Origin: Roseiarcus sp963751165
Lineage (GTDB): Bacteria; Pseudomonadota; Alphaproteobacteria; Rhizobiales; Beijerinckiaceae
Assembly (NCBI GenBank): GCA_963751165.1
Contig: CAVVTP010000007.1
Location: 124,001 to 188,000 of the forward strand
DNA: 64,000 bases
Direction: 5' to 3'
This document shows, in pieces, positions 42,109 through 50,476 of this stretch. The position numbers and the translations under genes were made by a program. How positions within the stretch are numbered: position 1 is the stretch's first letter; each line of letters starts with the position of its first letter. The notes under the pieces were generated by a model. That model had not been told where the DNA came from and made no database searches. It was given only the letters and a program-made list of their open reading frames with translations.

Positions 42109-42888
42109 TCAGCGCGGGCCCGTCTCCTCCTTCACCGCCGCGATAAACCGGCGGACGCGCGCAGCGTTGGCGCCGAAGTCGTGCTTGCCGATACGCGACA
42201 CCGAGCGGACATCGATCGCCGTCCGCGTCGCTCCGGGTTGGATTCGGATCGCGATGTCGCTGACGAGACCGAAGAACATGGACCGGGCCGTCGCCTCGAT
42301 GAGGGCCGAGCCGTCGCCGGCGAGGTTCGGCGGCTCCGCATCGACGATGCGCCAGCCTAGATCGGTCGCGACGCTCAGCGACAGCCGATAGGCCTCGGTC
42401 GAGTCCATCTCGACCTTCACCGTTTCGAGGTCGGGATAGGCTGTCCGTTGCGCGGCGCGCGTCTGATCGTCCAAGGGCGGCGGATCGGCCCCGGCGCGCG
42501 CCGCACGCGCCTTGGTCGAGAGCATGAACGGGGGAGGCGAAGCGAGGTCGGTCGAGACCTGATTGATCGGCGGGAGGACGAAAGCGATGACGGCGAGATA
42601 GGCGGGATAGGCGATGAGCGCCGCGGCAAGGGCGAAGCCGAACGCCGCCTGCCCCGCTCCCCGGCGCCCATCGCGCCAAATTGTGACGGTGGCTGATCCG
42701 GCGAGCACGACGGCGATGGTGGCGATCACGAGGGCGGCGGCGAAGACGGTCAGCGCGGCTGGCGGATTGGCCGCCCGAGCGCGCGCAAGCGCGACCGCAA
42801 CCGCGGCGCTCGCGGCGGCGAACACGGCGAGGCGCCGCGCCCATCGCGCCGCGCCCGCGATCGGCTCATCTTCGGTCAGCCGGCGCAA
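42109..42888 (-). CDS. DUF1499 family protein
   Basis: This 259-residue protein begins with three or four membrane helices (ARRLAVFAAASAAVAVALARA, AALVIATIAVVLAGSA, FALAAALIAYPAYLAVIAFV) and ends in a DUF1499 domain: INQVSTDLASPPPF, AYPDLETVKVEMDSTEAYRL, GWRIVDAEPP, IEATARSMFFGLVSDIAIRI and DVRSVSRIGKHDFGANAARVRRF. Its function is unknown. It follows the CpaC-like gene 21 bases downstream and may be in one unit with it. Confidence 0.85.
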   Translation of the reverse strand: MRRLTEDEPIAGAARWARRLAVFAAASAAVAVALARARAANPPAALTVFAAALVIATIAVVLAGSATVTIWRDGRRGAGQAAFGFALAAALIAYPAYLAVIAFVLPPINQVSTDLASPPPFMLSTKARAARAGADPPPLDDQTRAAQRTAYPDLETVKVEMDSTEAYRLSLSVATDLGWRIVDAEPPNLAGDGSALIEATARSMFFGLVSDIAIRIQPGATRTAIDVRSVSRIGKHDFGANAARVRRFIAAVKEETGPR

Positions 42889-42909
42889 GGTTCCGCCGGC
42901 GGTTTCTGG

Positions 42910-43368
42910 CTACTTGACGGCCCCCGCGGCCAGCCCGTTGCGGGTCGTGACCTCGCCGCCGGCATCGTTGAAATTCTTTGGATCGTCGCCAAGCTGCACC
43001 GTGGGCATGCAATCGGGGTTGCAGGAGTAGGATACGCGCGAGGCGCCGTTCTGCAAGACCACAACCGACTTGTTCGGAAGGACGCGCAGCTGCCTTTCCA
43101 GTATGATCGCGCCGTGCGCGTCGAGCGCGATGAGGTTCGTCTGGCCGTAACCCTTGCCGGTCAGGACCATCGCGTCGCCGGTCTTCAGCATCGTCACGTC
43201 GGCGATCATTGGATTGCCGATAACGAGGGTCGAAGTTCCCTCCGGCAGTTTTGCGATCCTGGCCTCGTCGAGCCTGATCGCCAACACGTCTGTGGATGCG
43301 GCGGCGCGGGCCGCCTGGGGGGCGAAGGCGAAGACAAAGGCCAAGGCGAGCCAAAAGCGGGACGACAT
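42910..43368 (-). CDS. Stand-alone pilus-assembly/secretin N-terminal domain protein
   Basis: This 152-residue exported protein (signal WLALAFVFAFAPQAARA) resembles the N-terminal domain of CpaC/RcpA-type secretins (pilus assembly N-domain): IRLDEARIAKLPEGTSTLVIGNP, VTMLKTGDAMVLTGKGYGQTNLIALD and LERQLRVLPNK. The secretin ring domain is absent and no tad/cpa genes are in the window. Such free-standing copies are common in Rhizobiales but have no defined role. A short C-terminal part has two Cys in SCNPDCMP. Confidence 0.8.
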   Translation of the reverse strand: MSSRFWLALAFVFAFAPQAARAAASTDVLAIRLDEARIAKLPEGTSTLVIGNPMIADVTMLKTGDAMVLTGKGYGQTNLIALDAHGAIILERQLRVLPNKSVVVLQNGASRVSYSCNPDCMPTVQLGDDPKNFNDAGGEVTTRNGLAAGAVK

Positions 43369-43467
43369 CGAACGACCTCTTTACGCGGTTACGCTTTGCG
43401 CGTGCACGAGGCCATTTGGCTCGCGATTGGTGTACGAAGGCTCAACGCCGGGAGGGGCGCCGCGGCG

Positions 43468-45294
43468 TCATGCCGCGGGAAATATCGTCGCCCCCTCGTC
43501 CGCCCCGGAGATGAAGCCGCGGAAGGCGCTGAACAGCTCGCGGCCGATACCAACGTGCGATGCGGCGAGGTCGGTGTGCGCCTGCGGCCGAGCGCTCCAT
43601 ACCTCGGCCGGAACCATCACGTCCAGTCGGCCGGCCCTGGCGTCGAGGCGGATGACGTCGCCGTCGCGGATCTTGCCGATCGCGCCGCCCGCGGCGGCCT
43701 CCGGCGTCACGTGCAGCGCCGAAGGCACCTTGCCCGACGCGCCCGACAGCCGCCCGTCGGTGACAAGCGCCACCCGGTGGCCGCGATCCTGCAACACGCC
43801 GAGCGGCGGCATCAGCTTGTGCAGCTCCGGCATGCCGATCGCCTTCGGTCCCTGGAAGCGGAGGACAGCGACGACGTCGCGGTCGAGCTCGCCCGCCCGG
43901 AAGGCGGCGTGAAGCTCTTCCTGGGTGTGGAAGACCCGCGCCGGGGCCTCGATCACATGCCTGTCGGGGGAGACGGCGGAGGTCTTGATGACCGCCCGGC
44001 CAAGAGGCCCTTCGAGCACGCGCAATCCCCCCGTCGGCTGGAACGGATCGTCCATCCCGCGCAGGACGCTCGGGTCCCCCGTCTTGTCCGGCGCGGGGCG
44101 CCAGCGAACCTCGCCTCCGCCGTCGAGATGCGGCTCGATCGCGTAGTCGGCGAGCCGCTCGCCCCACACAGTGCGCGCGTCTCCGTGGAGGAGGCCCGCA
44201 GCTTCGAGTTCCCGGATGAGGACGCCCATCCCGCCGGCGGCGTGGAAATGGTTCACGTCCGCCTTGCCGTTGGGATAGATCCGCGTGAGCAGCGGCGTCA
44301 CCTCGGCGAGATCGGCGAAATCCTCCCAGGTCAACGCGATCCCGGCGGCCGCAGCCATGGCGATCAAATGGATCGTGAGGTTGGTCGAGCCTCCGGTCGC
44401 ATTCAGGCCGACGACGCCGTTGACGATCGCGCGCTCGTCGATGACGTGGCCGATCGGGGTGAATTCGTTGCCGAGCGCGGTCAGCTCGAGCGCGCGCTTG
44501 ACGCCGAGCATGGTCAGCGCGTCGCGGAGAGGCGTGTTCGGATTGACGAACGATGCGCCGGGGAGATGGAGCCCCATGATCTCCATCAGCATCTGGTTGG
44601 TGTTGGCGGTGCCGTAGAAGGTGCAGGTGCCGGGGCCGTGATAGGCTTTGGCCTCGGCCTCCAGGAGGTCCGCGCGGTTCGCCTTGCCCTCGGCATGGAG
44701 CTGACGGATCTTCGACTTCTCGTCGTTGGCGAGCCCAGACGGCATCGGCCCCGCCGGCAGGAACACGGCCGGCAAGTGGCCGAACGAGAGCGCGCCGATC
44801 AGGAGCCCCGGCACGATCTTGTCGCAGACGCCGAGATAGACGGCGGCGTCGAACATGTCGTGCGACAGCGCGACGGCGGCTGCGAGCGCGATGACGTCGC
44901 GAGAGAAGAGCGAAAGCTCCATGCCCTTCTCGCCCTGGGTGACTCCGTCGCACATCGCCGGCACTCCGCCTGCGACCTGCGCCGTGCCCCCGACCGCGCG
45001 CGCCGCATCCTTGATCAGATCGGGGAAGCGGGCGAAGGGCTGATGGGCGGACAGCATGTCGTTGTAGGAGGTGACGATCGCGAGATTGGGTCCTGTTCCG
45101 TTGCGCAACGCCTCCTTGTCGTTGGCCGCGCAGGCAGCGAAGCCATGGGCGAAATTGGCGCAGCCGAGGCGCTTGCGCGTCGGTCCCTTGGCTACCGCAG
45201 CGTCGATACGCTCGAGATAGGCGCGCCGCGAGTCGCGGCTACGCTCGGCGATTCGTCGGGTGACTTCGCCGACGCGGGCGTTGAGTTCGGCCAT
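43468..45294 (-). CDS. edd: Phosphogluconate dehydratase (Entner-Doudoroff)
   Basis: This 608-residue [4Fe-4S] enzyme converts 6-phosphogluconate to 2-keto-3-deoxy-6-phosphogluconate. It belongs to the IlvD/Edd family; cluster-ligand cysteines lie in GGVPAMCDGVTQGEKGMELS, GVCDKIVPGLLIG and GPGTCTFYGTANTNQM. VTDGRLSGASGKVPSALH is the C-terminal signature. The ATG at 45294 has GAGGAG upstream and matches the family start MAELN. It follows the ThiE-like and Sel1 genes in the same direction; eda is not in the window. Confidence 0.95.
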   Translation of the reverse strand: MAELNARVGEVTRRIAERSRDSRRAYLERIDAAVAKGPTRKRLGCANFAHGFAACAANDKEALRNGTGPNLAIVTSYNDMLSAHQPFARFPDLIKDAARAVGGTAQVAGGVPAMCDGVTQGEKGMELSLFSRDVIALAAAVALSHDMFDAAVYLGVCDKIVPGLLIGALSFGHLPAVFLPAGPMPSGLANDEKSKIRQLHAEGKANRADLLEAEAKAYHGPGTCTFYGTANTNQMLMEIMGLHLPGASFVNPNTPLRDALTMLGVKRALELTALGNEFTPIGHVIDERAIVNGVVGLNATGGSTNLTIHLIAMAAAAGIALTWEDFADLAEVTPLLTRIYPNGKADVNHFHAAGGMGVLIRELEAAGLLHGDARTVWGERLADYAIEPHLDGGGEVRWRPAPDKTGDPSVLRGMDDPFQPTGGLRVLEGPLGRAVIKTSAVSPDRHVIEAPARVFHTQEELHAAFRAGELDRDVVAVLRFQGPKAIGMPELHKLMPPLGVLQDRGHRVALVTDGRLSGASGKVPSALHVTPEAAAGGAIGKIRDGDVIRLDARAGRLDVMVPAEVWSARPQAHTDLAASHVGIGRELFSAFRGFISGADEGATIFPAA

Positions 45295-45380
45295 GCCTGA
45301 CTCCTCTATCGCAAATGGGCCCGCCGGCGGCAGATCCCACGGCTCGCGCCATCGGAAACCCGCCCCGCGCCCCTCGAAGC

Positions 45381-46379
45381 TCAATAGCCGATCTGACTGC
45401 GAACGATCCTGGTGAAGCGGCTGCGCTCGTCCGCGGTCAGATTGGCGGTCGCGACGTCGAGATCCTGGTCGGTCAGGCCACCCGCCTTGGCAAAGGCGTT
45501 CCAGGCAGCGGCCTTGGCGAGATCGCGCTTGACCACGCGGCCGACGACGTAAAGATGGGCGAGGCGGTTCTGGGCGATAGGGTTGCCCTTCGCCGCGGCG
45601 ATCCGCAGGATCTTCACCGCCCCCGCTTCATCCTTCGGTATGCCGTCGCCGTTGAACAACATGATCGCATATTCGACCTCGCCAGCGATGATGCCGCCGT
45701 CGGAGGCGCGCTTGAGCCAGTGCGCCCCCTCGGTCACGTCCTGGGGAACGCCCTTGCCCTCGCGCAGCATCACCCCATAGGAATAGGCGCCGTTATCGTC
45801 GCCCGCCTTGGCGGACTTGAGGAAATACTGCGCCGCCGCGGCGAAGTCCGGGGTCCGGCCGTTGCTCGAATCGAGCGCCATGACGCCGAGATTGTAGAGC
45901 GCGCCGGGATGGTTCTTGGCCGCGGCGCGCTCGAATTGCTGCTTGGCGGCGGCGCGGTCCTTGGGCACGCCGCCGGCGCCTTCGAGCAGCAGCACGCCGA
46001 GCTCGTAGGCCGCTTGCGGATCGCCGAGGTTGCTGGCGAGGCGGTACCAGCGCGACGCCTCAAGGTCGCTTTTCGGCACCGCCGCGCCGTCGTGGTAGAT
46101 TTCACCGATCAGCGTCATCGCCGCGGCGTCCTTGGGATTTTCGTCGATGCGACGCTCGGCCTCCCGGAGGGCGAAAAGGAAGTTGCCGCGCTGGTAAGCA
46201 CCGAAAGCGTAATCGGGCGGCACTCCGTCCGCACGCGGCGGCAAGGGCGCGGGTGGGGTCGAGGGCGCGAGCGGATTGCCTGGCGTCGCAAGGGGACTTG
46301 GGGCCTGCGTCTGCGCCCAGGCGTCTGCGCCCAAGGCGAGAGCGAGCGTGATCGCGACGGCGAGCGCTAGCCTGATCAT
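45381..46379 (-). CDS. Exported Sel1-like repeat protein
   Basis: This 332-residue protein has a signal peptide (LALAVAITLALALGADAWA), a Pro-rich linker and at least five Sel1/TPR-like repeats (e.g. DLEASRWYRLASNLGDPQAA, YELGVLLLEGAGG, ALYNLGVMALDSS, GAYSYGVMLREGKGV and NRLAHLYVVGRVV). Sel1 proteins act as scaffolds for protein complexes. The ATG overlaps the stop of the ThiE-like gene (ATGA). It lies 86 bases before edd; a functional link to carbon flux is not evident. Confidence 0.85.
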   Translation of the reverse strand: MIRLALAVAITLALALGADAWAQTQAPSPLATPGNPLAPSTPPAPLPPRADGVPPDYAFGAYQRGNFLFALREAERRIDENPKDAAAMTLIGEIYHDGAAVPKSDLEASRWYRLASNLGDPQAAYELGVLLLEGAGGVPKDRAAAKQQFERAAAKNHPGALYNLGVMALDSSNGRTPDFAAAAQYFLKSAKAGDDNGAYSYGVMLREGKGVPQDVTEGAHWLKRASDGGIIAGEVEYAIMLFNGDGIPKDEAGAVKILRIAAAKGNPIAQNRLAHLYVVGRVVKRDLAKAAAWNAFAKAGGLTDQDLDVATANLTADERSRFTRIVRSQIGY

Positions 46380-47035
46380 GGCGCCCCGGCAACGGTCTGG
46401 GAAATGAGCGCATAGGCTTCGCGGACGGCCTCGGACGGCTGGTCCGCCTCCCAGATCGCTCCCTCGAGCGCGACGAAATCCGCGCCAGCCCCCGCCAGCC
46501 TGGCCGCCGCCTCGATCGTTTCGGCGAAAGCGACGCAGGGAGTTTCGAAGATTTCCGCCCACCAGCCGACCCGTTCGAGAAGGAGCTCGAGCGCCATTGG
46601 CGGCCCGCCGCCGCGCGGCTCGCCGAACATCACATAATCTGCGCCCATTTCACCGGCGGTCATCGCCTCATCGCGAAGGCGCAAGCCTCCCGCGCCGACG
46701 ATCCGCTCGGGCTTGAGGCTATCGAGCGCCTCCTCGAGCGCCTCGCCCGCGCCGGCGACCTGGACGCCGTCCGCCCCGAGCCGCGCCGCCAGCCGTGGGT
46801 CGTTCTCGAGAATGAGCGCGCAGTCGTTTGCGACCGCCGCCTTCAGGAGGGGCGCGACAATCGCCTTCGTCTCGCCCTCGGCGCTGGGCGCAAGCCTGAT
46901 GAGCGCGCTCGCGATCGGCGCCGCGGCGAGGGCCCCGGCGAACGCCTTGACGAAGCCAGCCGCATTCGCCGGCGAGAGGCGCGGCGTCACGAGGTAGAGC
47001 GAGCAGGGGGGCGGGTTGGTCGGCAAAGGCGGCAC
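46376..47035 (-). CDS. ThiE/TenI-family protein
   Basis: This 219-residue TIM-barrel protein resembles thiamine phosphate synthase: SLYLVTPRLSP at the N-terminus, ENDPRLAARLGADGVQVAG, VGAGGLRLRDEAMTAGEMGADYVMFGEP, and the final FVALEGAIWE. The usual phosphate-binding GPvfpT and later GG motifs are not clear, so it may be a TenI-like paralogue rather than an active ThiE. The GTG at 47035 is chosen; the frame extends upstream through the AACAGCG repeat, which is not coding. It is coupled to the Sel1 gene by an ATGA overlap. Confidence 0.75.
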   Translation of the reverse strand: MPPLPTNPPPCSLYLVTPRLSPANAAGFVKAFAGALAAAPIASALIRLAPSAEGETKAIVAPLLKAAVANDCALILENDPRLAARLGADGVQVAGAGEALEEALDSLKPERIVGAGGLRLRDEAMTAGEMGADYVMFGEPRGGGPPMALELLLERVGWWAEIFETPCVAFAETIEAAARLAGAGADFVALEGAIWEADQPSEAVREAYALISQTVAGAP

Positions 47036-47452
47036 GGGGTTTTGGCGAGGAGCCTCTCTGCCCGACCAATGCGGCCAAACCGGGATCAAGGCAAGCCTCG
47101 GGTTGCGGCCGGATTTGGGGGTAACAGCGGCAAAAACAGCGCATTGCGCCAAACCGAGCGTCTCCGCCGCGGCTTTTGCGGAAAAACGCTTGCAAGTGCA
47201 AGGCCTTGGTCGGAAATCAGGGCTGTCGGCGGAACAGCGAAGGAATTCGCCGTAACAGCGGGAACGCTTGCCGGAGGCTGACGCGAGCGCGGGTTCGAGG
47301 AAAACGAGCGCGCGCGTTGCCCGTAAATTCCGACGGCGGGGAACCGCGCCGACGCCCGACCCGTTCTGGTCGGGACGGCAGGGCGGTGACCAAACAGAAC
47401 CCGGTCGCATGGCCCTGCAGCACCTTGCGGTGATGGGTGGACGGCGCTGCCC
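47036..47452. other. 417-base intergenic region with a dispersed repeat and a hairpin
   Basis: No gene is supported. It contains AACAGCG repeat copy B (47121-47260) and a small hairpin CCCGACC/GGTCGGG at about 47367-47386. Both flanking genes run on the minus strand, so the region carries the end of the SIS gene and the promoter of the ThiE-like operon. Confidence 0.65.
47121..47260. repeat. Dispersed AACAGCG repeat, copy B
   Basis: It starts GTAACAGCGGCAAAAACAGC and ends with GGAACAGCGAAGGAATTCGC then CGTAACAGCG, matching copy A at both ends with nearly identical spacing; the middle shares only short blocks such as CAAGGC and TTGG. It lies upstream of the ThiE-like gene. Confidence 0.7.
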
Positions 47453-48016
47453 TCACTCGAGGTTCGTGTGCCGAGCCCGCATCGTCTCCGCGGTCTCGTT
47501 GAAGCGCGGGCGGAGCCTGAGGATCGCGAGCTCGAAGGCGATCATCTGCGCCGTCTCGAACAGCGAGCCCATCGGCAGCACCGAAAGCTTGCCGCCGCGG
47601 TCGTCCGCCATCGTCTGCGCCGGAATGACGGTGATGACGTCGACGTGCCGGGCGAGCTCGCCTTTGGGCTGGGCGGTGACCAAGGCCGTGCGGGCGCCCG
47701 CCTTGCGAGCGATGCCGGCGAGGGTGCGGGCGGTCGCAAGATCGCCGGGGCCGGCGGAGACGATGAACAGGTCACCCGGGCCGACCTCGGGCGCCGTCAT
47801 GTCGCCCCAGACCGCGACGTTGCGGCCCATGTGGAAGAGGCGCATGGCGAATCCGCGCATCTGCAGGCCCTCGCGCCCGAGACCGAAGACGACGATGCGG
47901 TTCGCCTTGACGATTTCCTCGACGAGCCCGTCGAGCGCGTCCTCGGGCATCGCCGCGAACACGTCGTCGAGATCGTTCAATGCGCCCTTCGCCAGCGCGC
48001 TCAAGCTTTCCGCCAT
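47453..48016 (-). CDS. SIS-domain sugar-phosphate isomerase (6-phospho-3-hexuloisomerase-like)
   Basis: This 187-residue protein has one SIS domain: IVVFGLGREGLQMRGFAMRLFHMG, FIVSAGPGDLATARTLAGIARKAG and VTAQPKGELA. The length and the E-T-A-Q-M...MRARHTNLE C-terminus match the HxlB/PHI group, which isomerises 3-hexulose 6-phosphate to fructose 6-phosphate. No hexulose-phosphate synthase is nearby, so in this context it probably acts on a sugar taken up by the divergent ABC transporter. It is 32 bases downstream of the LacI gene, forming one unit. Confidence 0.82.
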   Translation of the reverse strand: MAESLSALAKGALNDLDDVFAAMPEDALDGLVEEIVKANRIVVFGLGREGLQMRGFAMRLFHMGRNVAVWGDMTAPEVGPGDLFIVSAGPGDLATARTLAGIARKAGARTALVTAQPKGELARHVDVITVIPAQTMADDRGGKLSVLPMGSLFETAQMIAFELAILRLRPRFNETAETMRARHTNLE

Positions 48017-48048
48017 CCTTCCCTCCCTTCATCGGATCGCGAGCCCTA

Positions 48049-49134
48049 TCATACCGACTTCCGCATGACGATCGGGCACTCGACCTTGATCTGCCGCGGG
48101 CGGAGCGTCGACCCGGCGGCCGCGTCGATCAGAAGCTCGGCCGCGATCGAGCCCATCTCGAAATGCGGCAGCAGCACCGTAGTGAGCGGCGGATGCAGGT
48201 GCTGGGCGATCTCCCGGTCGTCATACCCCATGACGGCGACGTCGTCGGGAATTCTCAAGTCGAGTTCGCGCAACGCCTCGTAGCAGCCGACCGCCATCAG
48301 GTCGTTGGCGCAGAAGATCGCGGTCGGGCGAGTGCTGAGGCGCATCAGTTCCCGTGTCGCCTCATAGCCCGAAAGCGGCTGCCAGTTGCCTTCGCGCACG
48401 AGGTCGGAGTCGAACGGGAGGTCGGCGGTCGCGAGCGCCTGTCGATAGCCTCTCAGGCGGTGGCGCGCCGCCTCCATGCTCGCCTCGCCGTTGATGTAGC
48501 CGATGCGCCGGTGGCCGGCGCGGATCAGCACGTCCGTCGCGGCGTGCCCCCCGGCTACCTCGCCCGGCGCGACCGAAGTCAGCGAGCTCGTGGCGGCATG
48601 GCAGTTCAAGAGAACGACCGGCGTCTGCGGCGGCGTCGCGGGCCCGTCGACCAGGCGCGTGTTGATCGTCGCGTAGACGAGGCCGAGCAGCGGCAGAGCG
48701 CTGAGTTGCGCGAGCGCCGCCGCTTCCATGTCGGCGTCGCCGCGCGTCACCATCACGGTGACGGTGAGCCCGCGCTCCCAAGCCTTTTCCCGCACCGCGT
48801 CGAGCCCGATCGCCGTCCAGGGATCGGTCGAGATTTCGTCGCAAACGAAGCCTATCGAGGTCGGCGACGACGGCAGGGGCGCGCCGCCGCGACGGACCGG
48901 CTGGTAGCCGAGCCGGGCCGCGGCCTTCATCACCCGCTGCCGCGTCTCGGCCGAAAGGCGGGCGCCGTCGGCGTGATTGAGAACCAGCGAGACCGTGGTC
49001 TGCGAGACCCGGGCCTCGTTGGCGACGTCGATCATCGTTGGCCGGCGGGCCGGCGCGGCGCGCCGACGATAGCGGCGCCGGTCTTCAGCGCGGCGGCGCT
49101 CCGCCTCGATCCATGCGGCGCTTTGCTCCCCCAT
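48049..49134 (-). CDS. LacI-family transcriptional regulator
   Basis: This 361-residue repressor has an N-terminal helix-turn-helix (TMIDVANEARVSQTTVSLVL) with hinge helix (VMKAAARLGYQP) and a periplasmic-binding-protein-like effector domain (SIGFVCDEISTDPW, GHRRIGYINGEASMEAARHRL, AIFCANDLMAVG, DVAVMGYDD). The N-terminus has about 30 Arg-rich residues ahead of the HTH; GAGGAAG before the ATG at 49134 supports this start. It is divergent from the sugar ABC transporter and is the likely local repressor of both units, with a sugar as inducer. Confidence 0.9.
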   Translation of the reverse strand: MGEQSAAWIEAERRRAEDRRRYRRRAAPARRPTMIDVANEARVSQTTVSLVLNHADGARLSAETRQRVMKAAARLGYQPVRRGGAPLPSSPTSIGFVCDEISTDPWTAIGLDAVREKAWERGLTVTVMVTRGDADMEAAALAQLSALPLLGLVYATINTRLVDGPATPPQTPVVLLNCHAATSSLTSVAPGEVAGGHAATDVLIRAGHRRIGYINGEASMEAARHRLRGYRQALATADLPFDSDLVREGNWQPLSGYEATRELMRLSTRPTAIFCANDLMAVGCYEALRELDLRIPDDVAVMGYDDREIAQHLHPPLTTVLLPHFEMGSIAAELLIDAAAGSTLRPRQIKVECPIVMRKSV

Positions 49135-49164
49135 CGCTTCCTCGAACTCCGGCTGAAAATATTA

Positions 49165-49248
49165 TTAGCGCGATAACCTACTGAAAGGCAAATATGAATA
49201 TCGCCCGATACGCTTTCCCATTGACAAGTTTTAGCGTATTATTATCCT
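49165..49248 (+). promoter_or_regulatory. Predicted promoter and LacI operators of the sugar transporter operon
   Basis: TTGACA (49221-49226) and TATCCT (49243-49248) form a candidate promoter with a 16-base spacer. The near-palindrome TTAGCGCGATAA (49165-49176) has the central CG typical of LacI-family sites, and its left half TTAGCG recurs inside the promoter spacer at 49231-49236 followed by TATTAT. They would allow repression of the transporter and, from the same region, of the regulator gene. Both assignments are by eye. Confidence 0.4.
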
Positions 49249-49393
49249 GCATCAAATTCGGGGTTAGTTAGATCGCGAAGGAACGCCGAGGGCTGTTGCA
49301 GCCAGGGACGATCCTCGCGCCTCGGAACCAAACGGTGGAAGCGCCGTCAAGACGCGCCGTCGCGCGCGGAATGTCGAGTGGAGGAAATCGAAA

Positions 49394-50374
49394 ATGCTCA
49401 TCAATCGCAGACAAGTGCTCATCGGGTCGGTCGGCGCCGCCGCCGGACTGACGATCATTCCCGCCTTCGGCCAGGTGCCACCGCTGAAGAAGAAGCCTGC
49501 CTACAAGGTCGGTTTCGCGCAGACCGAAAGCAACAATCCCTGGCGTCTGGCGGAGACCGCCAGCATGCAGGACGAGGCCAAGAAGCGCGGCGCCCAGCTC
49601 GTCTACACCGACGCCGCCAGTTCGGCGGCCAAGCAGGTCGCCGACGTCAACAGCATGATCGCCCAGGGCGTCGACTTCATCTTCCTTGCGCCGCGCGAGG
49701 AGAAGCCGCTGATTCCGGCGATCATGGCGGCCAAGAAGGCCGGCATCCCGGTGCTGCTGATTGACCGCAACGTCGATCAGTCGCTCGCCAAGGCGGGCCA
49801 CGACTATCTCGCCTTCGTCGGCTCGAACTTCGTCCAGGAAGGTCAACGCGTCGCCGACTGGACGATCGCCAAGACCGGCGGCAAGGGCAAGATCATTGAA
49901 CTCGAGGGCACGATCGGCAGTTCGCCGGCCAACGACCGCAAGAAGGGCTTCGACGATACGATCAAGGCCAAGGCGCCGGGAATGGCCATCCTCGCGAGCC
50001 AGTCCGGCGATTTCGCCCGCGACAAGGGCCGTCAGGTCGCGGAAACCCTGCTGCAGGCGCATCCCGACGCCACCATCGTTTATGCGCATAACGACGAAAT
50101 GGCGCTCGGCGCGATTGCCGCCATCGAAGCCGCCGGCAAGGTTCCGGGAAAGGATCTCCTGGTCGTGTCGATCGATGGCGAGAAGGACGAAGTCCAGGCG
50201 ATCATCGACGGCAAGCTGGGCGCGACCTGCGAGTGCAGCCCACGCTTCGGACCGAAGGCGTTCGACATCATGTATTCCTACGCCAACGGAGACAAAATTC
50301 CGCCGATCATCATCAACCCGGATCGCTTCTTCGACGCGAGCAACGCCAAGGAAATGCTGGCGACCGCTTTCTAG
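49394..50374 (+). CDS. Sugar ABC transporter substrate-binding protein (YtfQ-like)
   Basis: This periplasmic binding protein of 326 residues starts with a twin-arginine-like signal (INRRQVLIGSVGAAAG). The mature protein follows the galactofuranose-binding YtfQ pattern: KVGFAQTESNNPWRLAETASMQDEA, APREEKPLIPAIMAAKKAGIPVLLIDRNVD, YAHNDEMALGAIAAIEAAGK and SIDGEKDEVQAIIDGKLGATCECSPRFGP. GGAGGAAA precedes the ATG. It heads an operon with one ATPase and two permeases. The actual sugar is not certain. Confidence 0.9.
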   Translation: MLINRRQVLIGSVGAAAGLTIIPAFGQVPPLKKKPAYKVGFAQTESNNPWRLAETASMQDEAKKRGAQLVYTDAASSAAKQVADVNSMIAQGVDFIFLAPREEKPLIPAIMAAKKAGIPVLLIDRNVDQSLAKAGHDYLAFVGSNFVQEGQRVADWTIAKTGGKGKIIELEGTIGSSPANDRKKGFDDTIKAKAPGMAILASQSGDFARDKGRQVAETLLQAHPDATIVYAHNDEMALGAIAAIEAAGKVPGKDLLVVSIDGEKDEVQAIIDGKLGATCECSPRFGPKAFDIMYSYANGDKIPPIIINPDRFFDASNAKEMLATAF

Positions 50375-50408
50375 GTCGCCGAGCGCTTCCTCTCGCTCTT
50401 GTCGAAAC

Positions 50409-50440
50409 CTCTCCCGCCTGCTTCGATGCTGGCGGGAGAG
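50409..50440. promoter_or_regulatory. Perfect hairpin between the binding-protein and ATPase genes
   Basis: CTCTCCCGCC (50409-50418) and GGCGGGAGAG (50431-50440) form a 10-base stem with a 12-base loop, 35 bases after the binding-protein stop. Stem-loops at this place in ABC operons commonly stabilise the binding-protein mRNA or partly terminate transcription, giving more binding protein than membrane parts. An ATG at 50426 lies within the loop, which argues against it as start of the ATPase. Confidence 0.65.
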
Positions 50441-50476
50441 CGCTTATTGAAGCGCGCCAGAACGCCGAAAGCTCCG

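Noticed and set aside
43114..45300. A 728-codon frame on the strand opposite edd
   Set aside because: It mirrors the edd gene, is rich in Arg/Asp/Glu and has no recognisable motif. Edd is clear on the other strand.
46376..47410. A longer N-terminus for the ThiE-like protein
   Set aside because: The extra 125 residues are translated from the dispersed AACAGCG repeat and have no similarity to the family; a GTG at 47035 fits better.
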